DNA of 64,000 bases. Origin: an uncultured Muribaculaceae bacterium (GTDB lineage: Bacteria; Bacteroidota; Bacteroidia; Bacteroidales; Muribaculaceae). The DNA lies in the NCBI GenBank assembly GCA_910587925.1, contig CAJUOC010000011.1:1-64000 (forward strand), written 5' to 3'. Below, one piece after another: positions 1 to 8,580 of this stretch (position 1 is the first letter of the stretch; every line of letters begins with the position of its first letter). The notes beneath the pieces were generated by a model, which was not told where the DNA came from, did no database searches, and saw only the letters and a list, made by a program, of their open reading frames with translations. A program made the translations under genes and the position numbers.

Positions 1-337
1 GGCGCACGGCATGGATGAAGTGGTTGCCGCCGATGGCCAGTCCGTCGCCGTCGCCCGAAATCTGCCATACGGTCATCTCGGGATTGGCCACCTTGAAGCC
101 GGTGGCGATGGCGGCCGCGCGGCCGTGGATGGTGTGGAAGCCGTAGGTGGCCATGTAGTAGGGCAGGCGCGAGGAGCATCCGATGCCCGATATCACGGCG
201 GTGCGGTGGGGCGGTATGCCCAGCGTGGCCATGGCCTTGTGCAGGGAGTTGAGTATGGCGTGGTCGCCGCAGCCGGGACACCAGCGCACGGCCTGGTCGC
301 TCTTATACTGGGCGGCGGTATATGCTTGTGATTCCAT
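1..337 (-). CDS. korB: 2-oxoglutarate:ferredoxin oxidoreductase, beta subunit (partial)
   Basis: The first 112 codons are present; the rest lies beyond the left window edge. The protein starts MESQAYTAAQYKSDQAVRWC and contains the PGCGDHAIL cysteine motif and the thiamine-diphosphate motif GDGDGLAIGGNH. These are hallmarks of the beta subunit of 2-oxoacid:ferredoxin oxidoreductases, which binds TPP and an Fe-S cluster. With the alpha subunit it converts 2-oxoglutarate and CoA to succinyl-CoA, reducing ferredoxin. The start codon lies 3 nt after the korA stop codon, so the two subunits should be co-translated. Substrate choice (2-oxoglutarate rather than another 2-oxoacid) is inferred from the KorA family type. 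Confidence 0.93.
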   Translation of the reverse strand, partial: MESQAYTAAQYKSDQAVRWCPGCGDHAILNSLHKAMATLGIPPHRTAVISGIGCSSRLPYYMATYGFHTIHGRAAAIATGFKVANPEMTVWQISGDGDGLAIGGNHFIHAVR

Positions 338-340
338 GAC

Positions 341-2188
341 TTACTTAGAGATGTGGGCGCGTACGCCGTCGATGATTTCGGATACTTTGAAGGGCTGGCC
401 CTGCACCTTGTTGATGCGCAGGATGTCGACTCCGGGGAGCTTGCTCTGGAGGAAGTCGGCAAACATGCCCGTGTTGAGCTCGGCCACGATCACGCGGCGG
501 TAGCTGCGGATTACCTCGAGGGCGTTGGCCGGCAGGGGATTGATGTAGCGGAAGTGAGCCAGTGCCACAGGGGTGCCCTCGGCGCAGAGGGCGTCGGCCG
601 CAGTGCGCAGGTGGCCGTAGGTGCCGCCCCAGCCGATGAGCAGGGTGTCGGCGCCGGCGTCGGCCTGTACCTCCAGGGAGGGGATGTCGTCGGCTATGCG
701 GGCGATTTTCTCGCGGCGTATCTCCACCATCTTCTCATGGTTGACGGGGTCGGTCGATATGGCGCCGGTGCGCACGTCTTTTTCCAGGCCGCCCAGGCGG
801 TGTGCGGCTCCCTCGGTGCCGGGGATGGCCCAGCAGCGTACCTTGGTCTGCTCGTCGCGGTCGTAGGGGCGCCAGCCCTCGGAAAGTTGCTCGGGTGTGG
901 GGCGCTTGGCCTTGATTTCGGGGTACTCCGATGCCTCGGGCACGCGCCAGGCGGTGGAGCCGTTGCCGATGAAGGCGTCGGTGAGCAGTATCACCGGGGT
1001 CATGTGCTCGACGGCGATGCGCGCCGCCTCAAATGCCATGTCGAAGCAGTCGGTGGGCGTGGCCGCGGCCACTACAGCCAATGGCGACTCGCCGTTGCGG
1101 CCGTAGAGCGCCTGCATCAGGTCGGTCTGCTCGGTCTTGGTGGGCAGGCCGGTCGAGGGTCCGCCGCGCTGCACGTCGATTACCACCAGCGGCAGCTCTG
1201 CCATCACGGCCAGGCCGATGCCCTCGCTCTTGAGCGCCAGGCCGGGGCCCGATGTCGAGGTGGCGGCCAGGCTGCCGGCAAAAGCTGCGCCGATGGCCGA
1301 GCATACGCCGGCTATCTCGTCTTCCATCTGCACGGCTTTCACGCCGAGGTCTTTGCGCTTGGCCAGCTCGTGGAGTATGTCGGTGGCCGGGGTGATGGGG
1401 TAGGAGCCAAGGAAGAGCGGGCGGCCGGCCTTCTCGGCTGCCATGATGAGGCCCCAGGCGGTGGCGGTGTTGCCGTTGATGTCGGTGTATACGCCGGGCA
1501 CGGGGGCCGATGTGTCGATGCGGTATGTCGATACGGAGGCGTGGATATTGGCGCCGTAGTCGTATCCGGCGCGGAGCACGCGCGAGTTGGCCTCGTAGAT
1601 GGCCGGCTTGCGGGCAAATTTTTTCTTGATATGGCGGTCTGCGGCCTCGATATCGCGGTCAAAGAGCCAGCATACCAGGCCGAGGGCAAAGATGTTGCGG
1701 CACTTGAGGATGCTCTTGTTGTCCATGCCGCTGTCGGCCAGGGCGGCCTTTGTCATCGAGGTGACGGGCACCTCCACTATCTGATCTTTGATGCCGAGCT
1801 CGGTATAGGGCGAGTCGGTGGCAAAGAGGGCCTTCTTGAGGTCGGGCTCGCGGAAAGAATCGATGTCGACGATTATCACGCCGCCCTTCTTGACAAACTT
1901 GTGATTCTGCTTGAGCGCGGCCGGATTCATGGCCACGAGCACATCGCAACTGTCGCCGGGCGTGAGCACGGAGGCTCCGACACTCACCTGGAAGCCGCTC
2001 ACGCCGCCGAGCGAGCCTTGCGGGGCGCGGATTTCTGCCGGATAGTCAGGGAAGGTGGACACGCGGTTGCCTACGCCGGCCGAGACGTTGGTAAAGATAT
2101 TGCCGGCCAGCTGCATACCGTCGCCGGAGTCGCCCGAGAAGCGGACCACGACTTTGTCGAGAACTTTTACATCAGGTTTCTCTAACAT
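341..2188 (-). CDS. korA: 2-oxoglutarate:ferredoxin oxidoreductase, alpha subunit (gamma-alpha fusion)
   Basis: The 615-residue protein joins a gamma-type domain at the N-terminus (residues about 12-200, with FSGDSGDGMQLAGN) to the alpha pyrimidine-binding domain (from about residue 238, with GSYPITPATD and later TSGPGLALKSEG). This gamma-alpha fusion of about 615 residues is the usual KorA form in Bacteroidetes. With KorB it forms the cytoplasmic enzyme that links 2-oxoglutarate oxidation to ferredoxin. In anaerobes it can also run reductively. The gene lies directly upstream of korB on the same strand. A long antisense reading frame over the whole gene is a codon-bias shadow. Confidence 0.95.
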   Translation of the reverse strand: MLEKPDVKVLDKVVVRFSGDSGDGMQLAGNIFTNVSAGVGNRVSTFPDYPAEIRAPQGSLGGVSGFQVSVGASVLTPGDSCDVLVAMNPAALKQNHKFVKKGGVIIVDIDSFREPDLKKALFATDSPYTELGIKDQIVEVPVTSMTKAALADSGMDNKSILKCRNIFALGLVCWLFDRDIEAADRHIKKKFARKPAIYEANSRVLRAGYDYGANIHASVSTYRIDTSAPVPGVYTDINGNTATAWGLIMAAEKAGRPLFLGSYPITPATDILHELAKRKDLGVKAVQMEDEIAGVCSAIGAAFAGSLAATSTSGPGLALKSEGIGLAVMAELPLVVIDVQRGGPSTGLPTKTEQTDLMQALYGRNGESPLAVVAAATPTDCFDMAFEAARIAVEHMTPVILLTDAFIGNGSTAWRVPEASEYPEIKAKRPTPEQLSEGWRPYDRDEQTKVRCWAIPGTEGAAHRLGGLEKDVRTGAISTDPVNHEKMVEIRREKIARIADDIPSLEVQADAGADTLLIGWGGTYGHLRTAADALCAEGTPVALAHFRYINPLPANALEVIRSYRRVIVAELNTGMFADFLQSKLPGVDILRINKVQGQPFKVSEIIDGVRAHISK

Positions 2189-2252
2189 GATAGGTAAAGG
2201 CTAAGGTATAGATAAAGATCAGAGCCCTGCCACGCGGCGGAGCAATGCCTGG

Positions 2253-2260
2253 CAAAGGTA
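2253..2260 (-). promoter_or_regulatory. Candidate -7 promoter element of korAB
   Basis: On the minus strand this reads TACCTTTG, matching the Bacteroidetes -7 consensus TAnnTTTG. It lies 65 nt upstream of the korA start codon. The nearest TTTG on the minus strand (2284-2287) is spaced 23 nt away, slightly more than the usual 19-21, so the -33 assignment is weak. Confidence 0.5.
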
Positions 2261-2374
2261 TGCAAATCTTTTATAACCGCAAGCAAATACGGAAAAAATG
2301 TGACAATGGTCAATCCATTGCCTCCGCAGCCTCGCAGCGGCCGTATTTTTAGCATACAGAAAATGCGATTTTTC

Positions 2375-2404
2375 TTTGATTGTGGAAAAAATTCGCTATT
2401 TTTG
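2375..2404 (+). promoter_or_regulatory. Promoter of mdh (Bacteroidetes type)
   Basis: TTTG at 2375-2378 and TATTTTTG at 2397-2404 are separated by 18 nt, close to the Bacteroidetes -33/-7 arrangement. The expected transcription start is near 2411, giving a leader of about 25 nt before the mdh ATG. Confidence 0.65.
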
Positions 2405-2435
2405 CGGCATCGAACTCACATAAAACATATACGAT

Positions 2436-3362
2436 ATGTCAAAAGTAACTGTCATCGGCGCCGGTAATGTAGGCGCAACCTGCGCAAATGTCCTCGTTAC
2501 CAATCAGGTGGCCGACGAGGTAGTGCTCCTCGATATCAAGGAGGGCGTGTCTGAAGGCAAGGCCATGGATATCATGCAGACCGCAAATATCCTGGGCACC
2601 AACACCCGCCTGACCGGTGTCACCAATGACTATGCCAAGACCGAAGGCTCCGACGTGGTCGTTATCACCTCGGGTATCCCCCGCAAGCCCGGTATGACCC
2701 GCGAGGAGCTCATCGGCGTCAACGCCGGCATCGTCAAGAGCGTCGCCGACAATGTGCTGGCCCACTCGCCCAACGCTGTCATCGTGTGCGTGTCCAATCC
2801 CATGGATACCATGACCTACCTCATCCACAAGGTGACCGGCCTGCCCAAAAACCGCATCATCGGCATGGGCGGCGCCCTCGACAGCGCCCGCTTCAAATAC
2901 TTCCTCAGCCTCGCCCTGGGCGCCAACGCCACTGAGGTCGAGGGTATCGTGATCGGCGGCCACGGCGACACCACCATGATTCCTCTCAAGCGCTACGCAG
3001 CTTACCGCGGCCTGCCCGTGTCGGAGCTGATGAGCGCCGAGCAGCTCGACAAGGTGGCTGCCGACACCATGGTGGGCGGCGCTACCCTCACCAAGCTCCT
3101 GGGCACCTCGGCATGGTATGCTCCCGGCGCTGCCGCAGCGCAGGTGGTAGCCGCCGTGCTCCACGACCAGAAGAAGCTCATCTCCTGCTCGGCCCTGCTC
3201 GACGGCGAGTACGGCGAGAGCGACCTGTGCATCGGCGTGCCCTGCATCCTGGGCAAGGGTGGTATCGAGCGCATCGTGGAGTTTGACCTCAACGACGAGG
3301 AGAAGGCTCTCTTCCACGCCAGCGCCGAGGCTGTGCACAAGACCAACGCCGCTCTGGGCTAA
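2436..3362 (+). CDS. mdh: Malate dehydrogenase
   Basis: This 308-residue NAD-dependent enzyme interconverts malate and oxaloacetate in the cytoplasm. The NAD-binding loop GAGNVG is at residues 8-13, with the acidic residue D33 after the second strand (LLDIKEG) favouring NAD over NADP. The substrate arginines are in IPRKPGMTR (R83, R89) and the catalytic pair is D149 (GALDSARF) and H176 (GGHGDT). Length and motifs fit the LDH-like type of malate dehydrogenase usual in Bacteroidales. It is a single-gene unit with its own promoter and a strong terminator, on the opposite strand to korAB. In this group it serves the reductive branch from oxaloacetate to fumarate and succinate. Confidence 0.96.
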   Translation: MSKVTVIGAGNVGATCANVLVTNQVADEVVLLDIKEGVSEGKAMDIMQTANILGTNTRLTGVTNDYAKTEGSDVVVITSGIPRKPGMTREELIGVNAGIVKSVADNVLAHSPNAVIVCVSNPMDTMTYLIHKVTGLPKNRIIGMGGALDSARFKYFLSLALGANATEVEGIVIGGHGDTTMIPLKRYAAYRGLPVSELMSAEQLDKVAADTMVGGATLTKLLGTSAWYAPGAAAAQVVAAVLHDQKKLISCSALLDGEYGESDLCIGVPCILGKGGIERIVEFDLNDEEKALFHASAEAVHKTNAALG

Positions 3363-3387
3363 TCCCCCGGCTGCCTCAGCATAACGA

Positions 3388-3429
3388 CCGGCGCATCGCC
3401 CCCTCGGGCGATGCGCCGGCTTCGTTTTT
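3388..3429 (+). terminator. Rho-independent terminator of mdh
   Basis: A perfect 14-bp stem (CCGGCGCATCGCCC at 3388-3401 paired with 3406-3419) encloses a 4-nt loop and is followed by a T-rich tail TTCGTTTTT. It begins 25 nt after the mdh stop codon. Confidence 0.9.
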
Positions 3430-3503
3430 GTAGCGCAGACGGGAGATATGGTTGCGATTTTTAACGATTGGATGTATTTTGACACGTTTTTTGGGGATTT
3501 TCC

Positions 3504-3534
3504 TTTGCGAAATGATGCGGATTTGCTAATTTTG
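3504..3534 (+). promoter_or_regulatory. Promoter of glyS
   Basis: TTTG at 3504-3507 and TAATTTTG at 3527-3534 are spaced by 19 nt, an exact match to the Bacteroidetes promoter consensus. Transcription should start near 3541, about 90 nt before the chosen glyS start codon. Confidence 0.75.
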
Positions 3535-3630
3535 CCACCTAAACTATGCGTACGTCTTAGTCTGCGGCACTGCGGCCGCCCCTGAGTCGTGCCCGCACTC
3601 AAACTTCTAATCCTTCATTTCTCGACATAT

Positions 3631-5175
3631 ATGGCTCAACAAGAAGATGTGTTTAAGAAAATCGTGGCCCACGCCAAGGAATACGGTTTTGTCTTCCCCT
3701 CAAGCGAGATATACGACGGCCTCTCGGCTGTGTATGACTACGGTCAGAACGGCGTAGAGCTCAAAAACAACATCAAACGCTACTGGTGGGAGGCGATGAC
3801 CCTGCTCCACGAGAATATCGTGGGCATCGACTCGGCCATCTTCATGCACCCCACCATATGGAAGGCATCGGGACATGTCGACGCTTTCAACGACCCCCTG
3901 ATTGACAACCGCGACTCCAAGAAGCGCTACCGCGCCGACGTGCTCATCGAAGACCACATCGCCCGCCTCGACGAGAAAATCGACAAGGAGGTGGCCAAGG
4001 CCGCCAAGCGCTTCGGCGACAGCTTCGACGAGGCTCTCTTCCGCCAGACCAATCCCCGCGTGGCCGAGGTGGCCGCACACCGCGAGGCCGTGCACACCCG
4101 CTTTGCCGAGGCGATGAACGCCGGCGACCTCGACGGCCTGCGCCAGATAATCATCGACGAGGAAATCGTCGACCCCGTATCGGGCACCCGCAACTGGACT
4201 GAGGTGCGCCAGTTCAACCTCATGTTCCGCACCGAGATGGGCTCCACCTCAGAGGGCGCCATGACCGTGTACCTGCGTCCCGAGACCGCCCAGGGTATCT
4301 TTGTCAACTACCTCAACGTGCAGAAGACCGGCCGCATGCGCATCCCCTTCGGCATCGCCCAGATAGGCAAGGCATTCCGCAACGAGATAGTCGCCCGTCA
4401 GTTTATCTTCCGTATGCGCGAGTTTGAGCAGATGGAGATGCAATTCTTTGTGCGTCCCGGCGACGAGATGAAGTGGTTTGCCTACTGGAAGGAGTGGCGC
4501 CTGCGCTGGCACAAGGCCCTCGGCCTCGGCGACGAGAAGTACCGCTACCACGACCACGAGAAGCTCGCCCACTATGCCAACGCCGCCACCGACATCGAGT
4601 TTCAGATGCCCTTCGGCTTCAAGGAAGTCGAGGGTATACACTCCCGCACCGACTTCGACCTGTCGCAGCATGAGAAATTCTCGGGCAAGAAGATACAGTA
4701 CTTCGACCCCGAGCTCAACAAGTCGTACACCCCATATGTGATCGAGACCTCGATAGGCGTCGACCGCATGTTCCTGAGCGTGCTCTGCTCGTCGTATGAG
4801 GAGCAGGCTCTCGAGGGCGGCGACTCCCGCGTGGTGCTCCACCTGCCCGCCGCCCTGGCTCCGGTCAAGTGTGCCGTGATGCCGCTGGTGCGCAAAGACG
4901 GTCTGCCCGAGAAGGCCCGCGAGATTGTCGACGACCTCAAGTTTGACTTCTCGACCCATTACGACGAGAAAGACTCCATCGGCAAGCGCTACCGTCGCCA
5001 GGATGCCATCGGTACCCCCTACTGCATCACCGTCGACCACCAGACTCTCGAAGACGGCACCGTCACCCTGCGCGAGCGCGACACCATGCAGCAGACCCGC
5101 GTGGCCGTGGCCGACCTGCACCGCCTCATCCACAGCAGCGTGAGCCTCAACAGCCTGCTGCGCAAACTCAAGTAA
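3631..5175 (+). CDS. glyS: Glycyl-tRNA synthetase (class II, homodimeric type)
   Basis: This 514-residue enzyme charges tRNA-Gly with glycine. The start ATG (MAQQEDVFKK) was chosen because it matches the usual length of about 513 residues; a GTG 42 nt upstream in frame would add a non-conserved peptide. Class II motifs are visible: motif 2 around FRNEIVARQ with FEQMEMQFF, and motif 3 with GVDRMFLSVL. It is the single-chain eukaryote/archaea-like form found in Bacteroidetes, not the alpha2-beta2 GlyQ/GlyS form. It has its own promoter and is followed 43 nt later by lemA on the same strand. Confidence 0.95.
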   Translation: MAQQEDVFKKIVAHAKEYGFVFPSSEIYDGLSAVYDYGQNGVELKNNIKRYWWEAMTLLHENIVGIDSAIFMHPTIWKASGHVDAFNDPLIDNRDSKKRYRADVLIEDHIARLDEKIDKEVAKAAKRFGDSFDEALFRQTNPRVAEVAAHREAVHTRFAEAMNAGDLDGLRQIIIDEEIVDPVSGTRNWTEVRQFNLMFRTEMGSTSEGAMTVYLRPETAQGIFVNYLNVQKTGRMRIPFGIAQIGKAFRNEIVARQFIFRMREFEQMEMQFFVRPGDEMKWFAYWKEWRLRWHKALGLGDEKYRYHDHEKLAHYANAATDIEFQMPFGFKEVEGIHSRTDFDLSQHEKFSGKKIQYFDPELNKSYTPYVIETSIGVDRMFLSVLCSSYEEQALEGGDSRVVLHLPAALAPVKCAVMPLVRKDGLPEKAREIVDDLKFDFSTHYDEKDSIGKRYRRQDAIGTPYCITVDHQTLEDGTVTLRERDTMQQTRVAVADLHRLIHSSVSLNSLLRKLK

Positions 5176-5218
5176 TCAGAAACTTCCCAAGCCAAATCTC
5201 TCCTTAATTATATAAAGA

Positions 5219-5833
5219 ATGAAGAAAACAGCCATAATAGCAATCGCCGTGATAGTGGTGGTGCTCGTAGCCTGCGTAAGCTGGTACGTATCCACACGCA
5301 ACGGCCTGGTGGTGCTCGACGAGGGCGTGTCCCAGCAGTGGAGCCAGGTGGAGGTGCAGTATCAGCGCCGCCTCGACCTCATCCCCAATCTTGTCGAGAC
5401 CGTCAAGGGCTACGCCGAGCATGAAAGCTCGACCTACGAAAACGTGACCCGCGCCCGCGCCGGCCTCACCGACGCATACAATGCCGCCCGCGAGGTGCCC
5501 GCATCGGCTCCCGCCGACCAGCAGGCTCTCGACCGCTTCAACAATGCCCAGGGCGAGCTGGGCCGCGCCTTCAATATCTATGTCAACGCCGTGCGCGAGG
5601 CATATCCCGACCTGAAGGCCAACACCCAGTTTACCGACCTGCAGACACAGCTCGAGGGCACCGAAAACCGCATCGCCACCGAGCGCGGCCGCTATACCGA
5701 GGCCGTCAAGGAGTACAATATCACCGTGCGCCGATTCCCCACCAGCCTGGTGGCCGGCATGAGCGGCTTTGCCGTCAAGCCCCAGTTCCAGGCCGAGGCA
5801 GCGGCCGCCACAGCGCCTAAAGTGTCGTTCTGA
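5219..5833 (+). CDS. lemA: LemA family protein
   Basis: The 204-residue protein has an N-terminal membrane anchor (residues 4-22, AIIAIAVIVVVLVACVSWY) followed by the LemA helical-bundle domain with the family signature around YQRRLDLIPNLVETVKGYA. The bulk of the protein is expected outside the cytoplasm or in the periplasm. The biochemical function of LemA proteins is not established. It is followed 2 nt later by a FKBP-type lipoprotein, so the two may be co-transcribed. Confidence 0.92.
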   Translation: MKKTAIIAIAVIVVVLVACVSWYVSTRNGLVVLDEGVSQQWSQVEVQYQRRLDLIPNLVETVKGYAEHESSTYENVTRARAGLTDAYNAAREVPASAPADQQALDRFNNAQGELGRAFNIYVNAVREAYPDLKANTQFTDLQTQLEGTENRIATERGRYTEAVKEYNITVRRFPTSLVAGMSGFAVKPQFQAEAAAATAPKVSF

Positions 5834-5835
5834 GC

Positions 5836-6399
5836 ATGAAGCAGCTGATATTGTACATAGCCCTCGGCGCCATCGTATGCTGCACCGCAGTGGCCTGCGG
5901 CGACGACGACCAGCAGACCACCTGGGACGAGTATACCACGTGGCGCGAGCAAAACGATGCCTGGGTGGCAGAGATGGCCGCCCGCCGCAACCCCGACGGC
6001 ACTCCGTACTACGAGAAGATAATCCCCGCCTATAATCCCGGCGCCACAGTGCTGATACACTACTTCAACGACCGCGCCGAGACCGCCGGCAAGCTCTCGC
6101 CCCTGTATACATCGGTAGTCGACGTGCGCTACGTGGGCCGCGACTGCACCGGCGCCGGCTTCGACTCGTCGACCCTGGCCACCGAGTACGGCCCCGGCAT
6201 ACAGCGCTTCTCGGTCAACGGCACCATCCAGGGCTGGGGCATCGCCCTGCAGGAAATGCGCGTGGGCGACACCTGCGAGATAATCGTGCCCTACGGCCTG
6301 GCCTACGGCGCCGCGTCGTCGACCGCCATCAAGCCTTACTCGGCTCTGCAATTCAATATCCGCCTCAGCAACATTTACCGTTACGAGGCTGCACAGTAA
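5836..6399 (+). CDS. FKBP-type peptidyl-prolyl cis-trans isomerase lipoprotein
   Basis: The 187-residue protein starts with a lipoprotein signal ending in the lipobox TAVAC, with the lipidated cysteine followed by GDDD. The C-terminal half has the FKBP fold signature: a strand with FSVNGTIQGWGIALQEMRVG, then EIIVPYGLAYG and a final ALQFNIRL strand. FKBPs accelerate proline isomerization during protein folding, here at the periplasmic or outer-membrane side. It is the gene before two secreted C10 proteases; in streptococci such proteases depend on a prolyl isomerase for maturation, so a folding role for the neighbours is possible but only an inference. Confidence 0.85.
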   Translation: MKQLILYIALGAIVCCTAVACGDDDQQTTWDEYTTWREQNDAWVAEMAARRNPDGTPYYEKIIPAYNPGATVLIHYFNDRAETAGKLSPLYTSVVDVRYVGRDCTGAGFDSSTLATEYGPGIQRFSVNGTIQGWGIALQEMRVGDTCEIIVPYGLAYGAASSTAIKPYSALQFNIRLSNIYRYEAAQ

Positions 6400-6414
6400 T
6401 CCCCCACGAGATAG

Positions 6415-8556
6415 ATGCAATCACTCCATAAGCGCATAGCTCTGTTGACGCTCGCCGCCCTGGCCGGTATCGCCGCCCAGGCGCGCCAGCTTACCCCCGA
6501 CGAGGCTCTGGCCGCCGCCACCGGCGCCCCGGAGTCGCAGGCTATGCGTATGCCTGCCCGGCAGATGCGGCTTGCCGCCACTCTTACGCGCGACGGTATC
6601 AATACCGTCTATGCTTTCAACCGCGACGGCGCCGATGCCGGCTTTGTGCTCGTGGCCGCCGACGATGTGGCCCGACCCGTGCTCGGCTACTCGGCCACCG
6701 GCTCCTTCAGCACCGACGGTATGCCGGCCAACCTCGCCGCCTGGCTCGACAGCTACTCCGCGCAGATAGCCGCTGCCGTCGCCTCGGGCTGCCGTGTCGA
6801 GGCTGCCGCGCCACGCGTCGGCCGCGCCGATGTGGCGCCGATGATTACCACCCGCTGGAATCAGGACGCTCCCTACAACAATCAGGCCCCCATGCTCAAC
6901 GGCCACCGCAGCGTCACCGGCTGCGTGGCCACCGCCGCCGCCCAGGTGCTCAATTACTACCGCTGGCCCGACTGCGGCACCGGCACGGCCTCGTATACCT
7001 GGGAGACAGGCGGCAAGAAACTGTCTTACGACTTCACGGCCCATCCCTTCGACTGGGACAATATGCTCGACACCTACACAGCATCGTCGGGTACAGCCGC
7101 CCAGCGCGATGCCGTGGCCACGCTGATGTATGCCTGCGGCATGGCCTCGTCGATGGACTACAGCCCCACGGCCAGCGGCGCTGCCGATTATGACCTCGCC
7201 GTAGGTCTTGTCGACTACCTCAAATACGACAAGAGCCTGCTGTGGGCCCGGCGCGACTACTTTCCCCTCGACGAGTGGGTCGGCATGATATACGACGAGA
7301 TTGCCACCGGCCATCCCCTGATATACTGTGGTGCCACCGCATCCAATGAGGGCCACTGCTTTGTAATCGACGGCTACAGCGCCGCCGACGGCTACTTCCA
7401 CCTCAACTGGGGCTGGGGCGGCATAAGCGACGGTTACTTTGCCATCACCACCCTGAGTCCCGACGTGCAGGGTATCGGCGGCGCCGACGCCGGATTTGCA
7501 TACCAGCAGAGCGCTCTGCTCGGCTTGCGCAAGTCTGCCGGCACGGCGACTTATACCCCGATGTTTGTCATGGAAGGCCCTCTTACGCCCGTCAAGACGA
7601 CCGTCAATCGCTCTGATTACTTCTGCCGCTTCAGCTCGGGCGGGATGGTCTACTCCTGCTCGCTCGGTACTGTCTCGGTCATGATAGGCCTTAAGCTCAC
7701 CTCCACCACCTCCGAGCAGGTGCGCTATGTGTGGACGTATGGTATCGGTTACCAGGCTTTTGGCCCCTTCATAGGCTACAACGATTTTTCCGACCACCTG
7801 TACTTTCAGGCCGATGACTTCCCCTCATCGGGAGTCTGGCGCGTGACCCCCGTGGTACAGGCCGACTCCAAGGTGTATCCCATACATGCGCCGGCAGGCT
7901 CGTCGCAGTATATCACCGTGACCTGCACCTCGTCGAAGCTGACCTTTGAGACACAGAAGACCGACTATGCCCTCGTGTGCGACGGACTCGACCTTGCTCC
8001 CGCCTACAAAGCCGGCGAGGAAGTCTCCATCAAGGCGCGCGTGAGCAACACCGGCAATACCGAGACCGGCCTGAAGCAGATTGTGCTCGGATTCTTCTAC
8101 GGAGCCTCGGGCAATACTGCCGTAGGCACCGTCGACAATATCGGCGCCGGCAGCGAGTCGACGCTCATCTTTACAGGCAAGCTGGCCACCGGCATCCCCG
8201 ACGGCGAGTATCCGCTGCTTATGCAGTATCAGGACGCGCAGGGCAAGACGGTAAATGTCGACCTGCACGGCGCCACCATCCGCATCGGCGCCTACGACGG
8301 CATCGACGAGGCCTCGGGTGCGCAGGCTGCGGCCGTCGTCGTTCCCAATCCCGTCGACGACATCGCCACACTCTCGGCCGGCTCGGCTATCGACCGTGTC
8401 GAGATATATACCCTCTCGGGCACTCAGGCGCTGACAGCGTCGGGCGACGGCGCGGCCTCGCTCCGGCTCGACCTCGGCGGTCTTGCTCCCGGCGTATATA
8501 TCGCCCGCGTCGCCACAGCCGCCGGCGTACAATCAATCAGAATAATCAAAAAATAA
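6415..8556 (+). CDS. C10 family cysteine protease (streptopain-like) with T9SS C-terminal domain
   Basis: The 713-residue protein has a signal peptide (to about residue 23), a SpeB-type propeptide domain (about 24-125, with VYAFNRDGADAGFVLVAADD), and a papain-fold catalytic domain. The catalytic cysteine is C170 in TGCVATAAAQVLNYY, the histidine is H314 in GHCFVIDGYS, followed by the family motif HLNWGWGG. After a beta-rich region the last 75 residues (VPNPVDD..., ending GVYIARVATAAGVQSIRIIKK in shortened form) form a type A T9SS sorting domain. It should therefore be exported by T9SS and attached to or released from the cell surface. It lies 24 nt upstream of a paralogue. Substrates are unknown. 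Confidence 0.92.
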   Translation: MQSLHKRIALLTLAALAGIAAQARQLTPDEALAAATGAPESQAMRMPARQMRLAATLTRDGINTVYAFNRDGADAGFVLVAADDVARPVLGYSATGSFSTDGMPANLAAWLDSYSAQIAAAVASGCRVEAAAPRVGRADVAPMITTRWNQDAPYNNQAPMLNGHRSVTGCVATAAAQVLNYYRWPDCGTGTASYTWETGGKKLSYDFTAHPFDWDNMLDTYTASSGTAAQRDAVATLMYACGMASSMDYSPTASGAADYDLAVGLVDYLKYDKSLLWARRDYFPLDEWVGMIYDEIATGHPLIYCGATASNEGHCFVIDGYSAADGYFHLNWGWGGISDGYFAITTLSPDVQGIGGADAGFAYQQSALLGLRKSAGTATYTPMFVMEGPLTPVKTTVNRSDYFCRFSSGGMVYSCSLGTVSVMIGLKLTSTTSEQVRYVWTYGIGYQAFGPFIGYNDFSDHLYFQADDFPSSGVWRVTPVVQADSKVYPIHAPAGSSQYITVTCTSSKLTFETQKTDYALVCDGLDLAPAYKAGEEVSIKARVSNTGNTETGLKQIVLGFFYGASGNTAVGTVDNIGAGSESTLIFTGKLATGIPDGEYPLLMQYQDAQGKTVNVDLHGATIRIGAYDGIDEASGAQAAAVVVPNPVDDIATLSAGSAIDRVEIYTLSGTQALTASGDGAASLRLDLGGLAPGVYIARVATAAGVQSIRIIKK

Positions 8557-8580
8557 TAATCACCAATAGTACAAACCAGT

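Noticed and set aside
353..2185. A 610-codon open frame antisense to korA, and similar long antisense frames over gltX, nqrA and others
   Set aside because: They mirror real genes with strong family motifs and have composition typical of GC-rich shadow frames; no signals of their own.
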